Shown piece after piece: positions 6,690 to 6,847 of a DNA stretch of 6,847 nucleotides. Source of the DNA: CAYRTD01 sp964595055 (GTDB lineage Bacteria > Bacteroidota > Bacteroidia > Bacteroidales > GCA-2748055). The position numbers and the translations under genes were made by a program. The notes beneath the pieces were generated by a model. The model made no database searches and was not told the origin of the DNA. It worked only from the letters and a program-made list of their open reading frames with translations. Positions within the stretch are counted from its first letter, which is position 1. Each line of letters starts with the position of its first letter. The DNA is taken from assembly GCA_964595055.1 (NCBI GenBank), contig CAZQOV010000162.1:1-6847 (forward strand). Reading direction: 5' to 3'.

Positions 6690-6724
6690 AAATAAAGTGT
6701 TATTATGTAAATGTTTTTTTGGGG

Positions 6725-6742
6725 AAAGGGTTATAACCCTTT
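6725..6742. repeat. 18-base perfect palindrome
   Basis: AAAGGGTTATAACCCTTT is identical on both strands. As RNA it could fold as a seven-base stem with a TATA loop. On the plus strand only a short T-run follows and on the minus strand CCCC follows, so a terminator is unlikely and an operator is more plausible. Confidence 0.4.
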
Positions 6743-6781
6743 TAAGCATACGCGTCAACTTAAGATTACCATATGTCCTAC

Positions 6782-6827
6782 AAAAATATTTGAATCACCC
6801 TGTGTACCCTGTGATTCAAATTTTTTT
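6782..6827. terminator. 11-base inverted repeat flanked by A- and T-runs, possible bidirectional terminator
   Basis: ATTTGAATCAC (6788-6798) and GTGATTCAAAT (6811-6821) form a perfect stem with a 12-base loop. Outside a single mismatch, five A (6782-6786) face five T (6823-6827). On the plus strand seven T follow at 6821-6827, and on the minus strand the stem is followed by ATTTTT. No gene in the window ends here, so its most likely client would be a minus-strand gene to the right. The AT-rich stem and the repeated copy at 6830-6842 leave room for a dispersed intergenic repeat instead. Confidence 0.4.
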
Positions 6828-6842
6828 CTCTGTGATTCAAAT
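6809..6842. repeat. Direct repeat CTGTGATTCAAAT, two copies 21 bases apart
   Basis: CTGTGATTCAAAT occurs at 6809-6821 and again at 6830-6842. The first copy is also the right arm of the hairpin at 6788-6821, so the core is present three times, once inverted. CCCTGTG is also repeated within the loop (6798-6804 and 6807-6813). The array may continue past the right edge. Confidence 0.5.
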
Positions 6843-6847
6843 AATAT

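Larger units (their letters stand above)
6519..6847. other. 329-base non-coding region upstream of the propeller gene
   Basis: I find no coding frame or RNA gene here. The stretch is about 70 percent A+T by eye and holds, from left to right, the operator-like repeat at 6554-6578, the 22-base palindrome at 6668-6689, its extra half-site at 6703-6712, the 18-base palindrome at 6725-6742 and the hairpin and direct repeats at 6782-6842. It is the leader and control region of the propeller gene and probably the boundary to the next transcription unit. Confidence 0.55.

Noticed and set aside
6600..6847. CRISPR array or insertion-sequence end
   Set aside because: The repeats are few, unevenly spaced and partly inverted, with no spacer regularity and no transposase in the window.

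Overview
The window looks like chromosomal DNA from a member of the Bacteroidota, perhaps Bacteroidales/Marinilabiliales-like. The case rests on four points: AT-rich intergenic DNA, A-rich leaders without strong Shine-Dalgarno sequences, sequences resembling the Bacteroidota -7 box (TAnnTTTG), and the mix of genes. The assignment is an inference from style and not a match to a named species.

All six recognisable genes lie on the minus strand, so transcription runs from right to left. Starting at the right: a 329-base non-coding stretch rich in palindromes (6519-6847); a secreted PQQ-type beta-propeller protein (5235-6518); a 479-base gap that may hold a small plus-strand membrane-peptide gene; nicotinate phosphoribosyltransferase pncB (3343-4755) overlapping nicotinamidase pncA (2732-3346) by ATGA; a Tat-exported aldo/keto reductase with two iron-sulfur cysteine sets (1338-2648); an Mth938-like small protein (830-1192); a 473-base gap with no convincing gene; and the N-terminal 118 codons of a BCCT-family glycine betaine-type transporter running off the left edge (1-356).

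The clear functional unit is pncB-pncA. Nicotinamidase turns nicotinamide into nicotinate, and the phosphoribosyltransferase turns that into nicotinate mononucleotide, which gives a complete entry into the Preiss-Handler NAD salvage route. The aldo/keto reductase follows 83 bases after pncA on the same strand and may be co-transcribed. A link between it and NAD salvage is only a suggestion, based on the family's usual use of NAD(P)H. The transporter, the Mth938-like protein and the propeller protein have no evident link to it.

I did not find a new biological system. The least explained part is the right-hand non-coding region, which packs a 22-base perfect palindrome, an 18-base perfect palindrome, an 11-base inverted repeat with an extra direct copy, and an imperfect operator-like repeat into about 300 bases.
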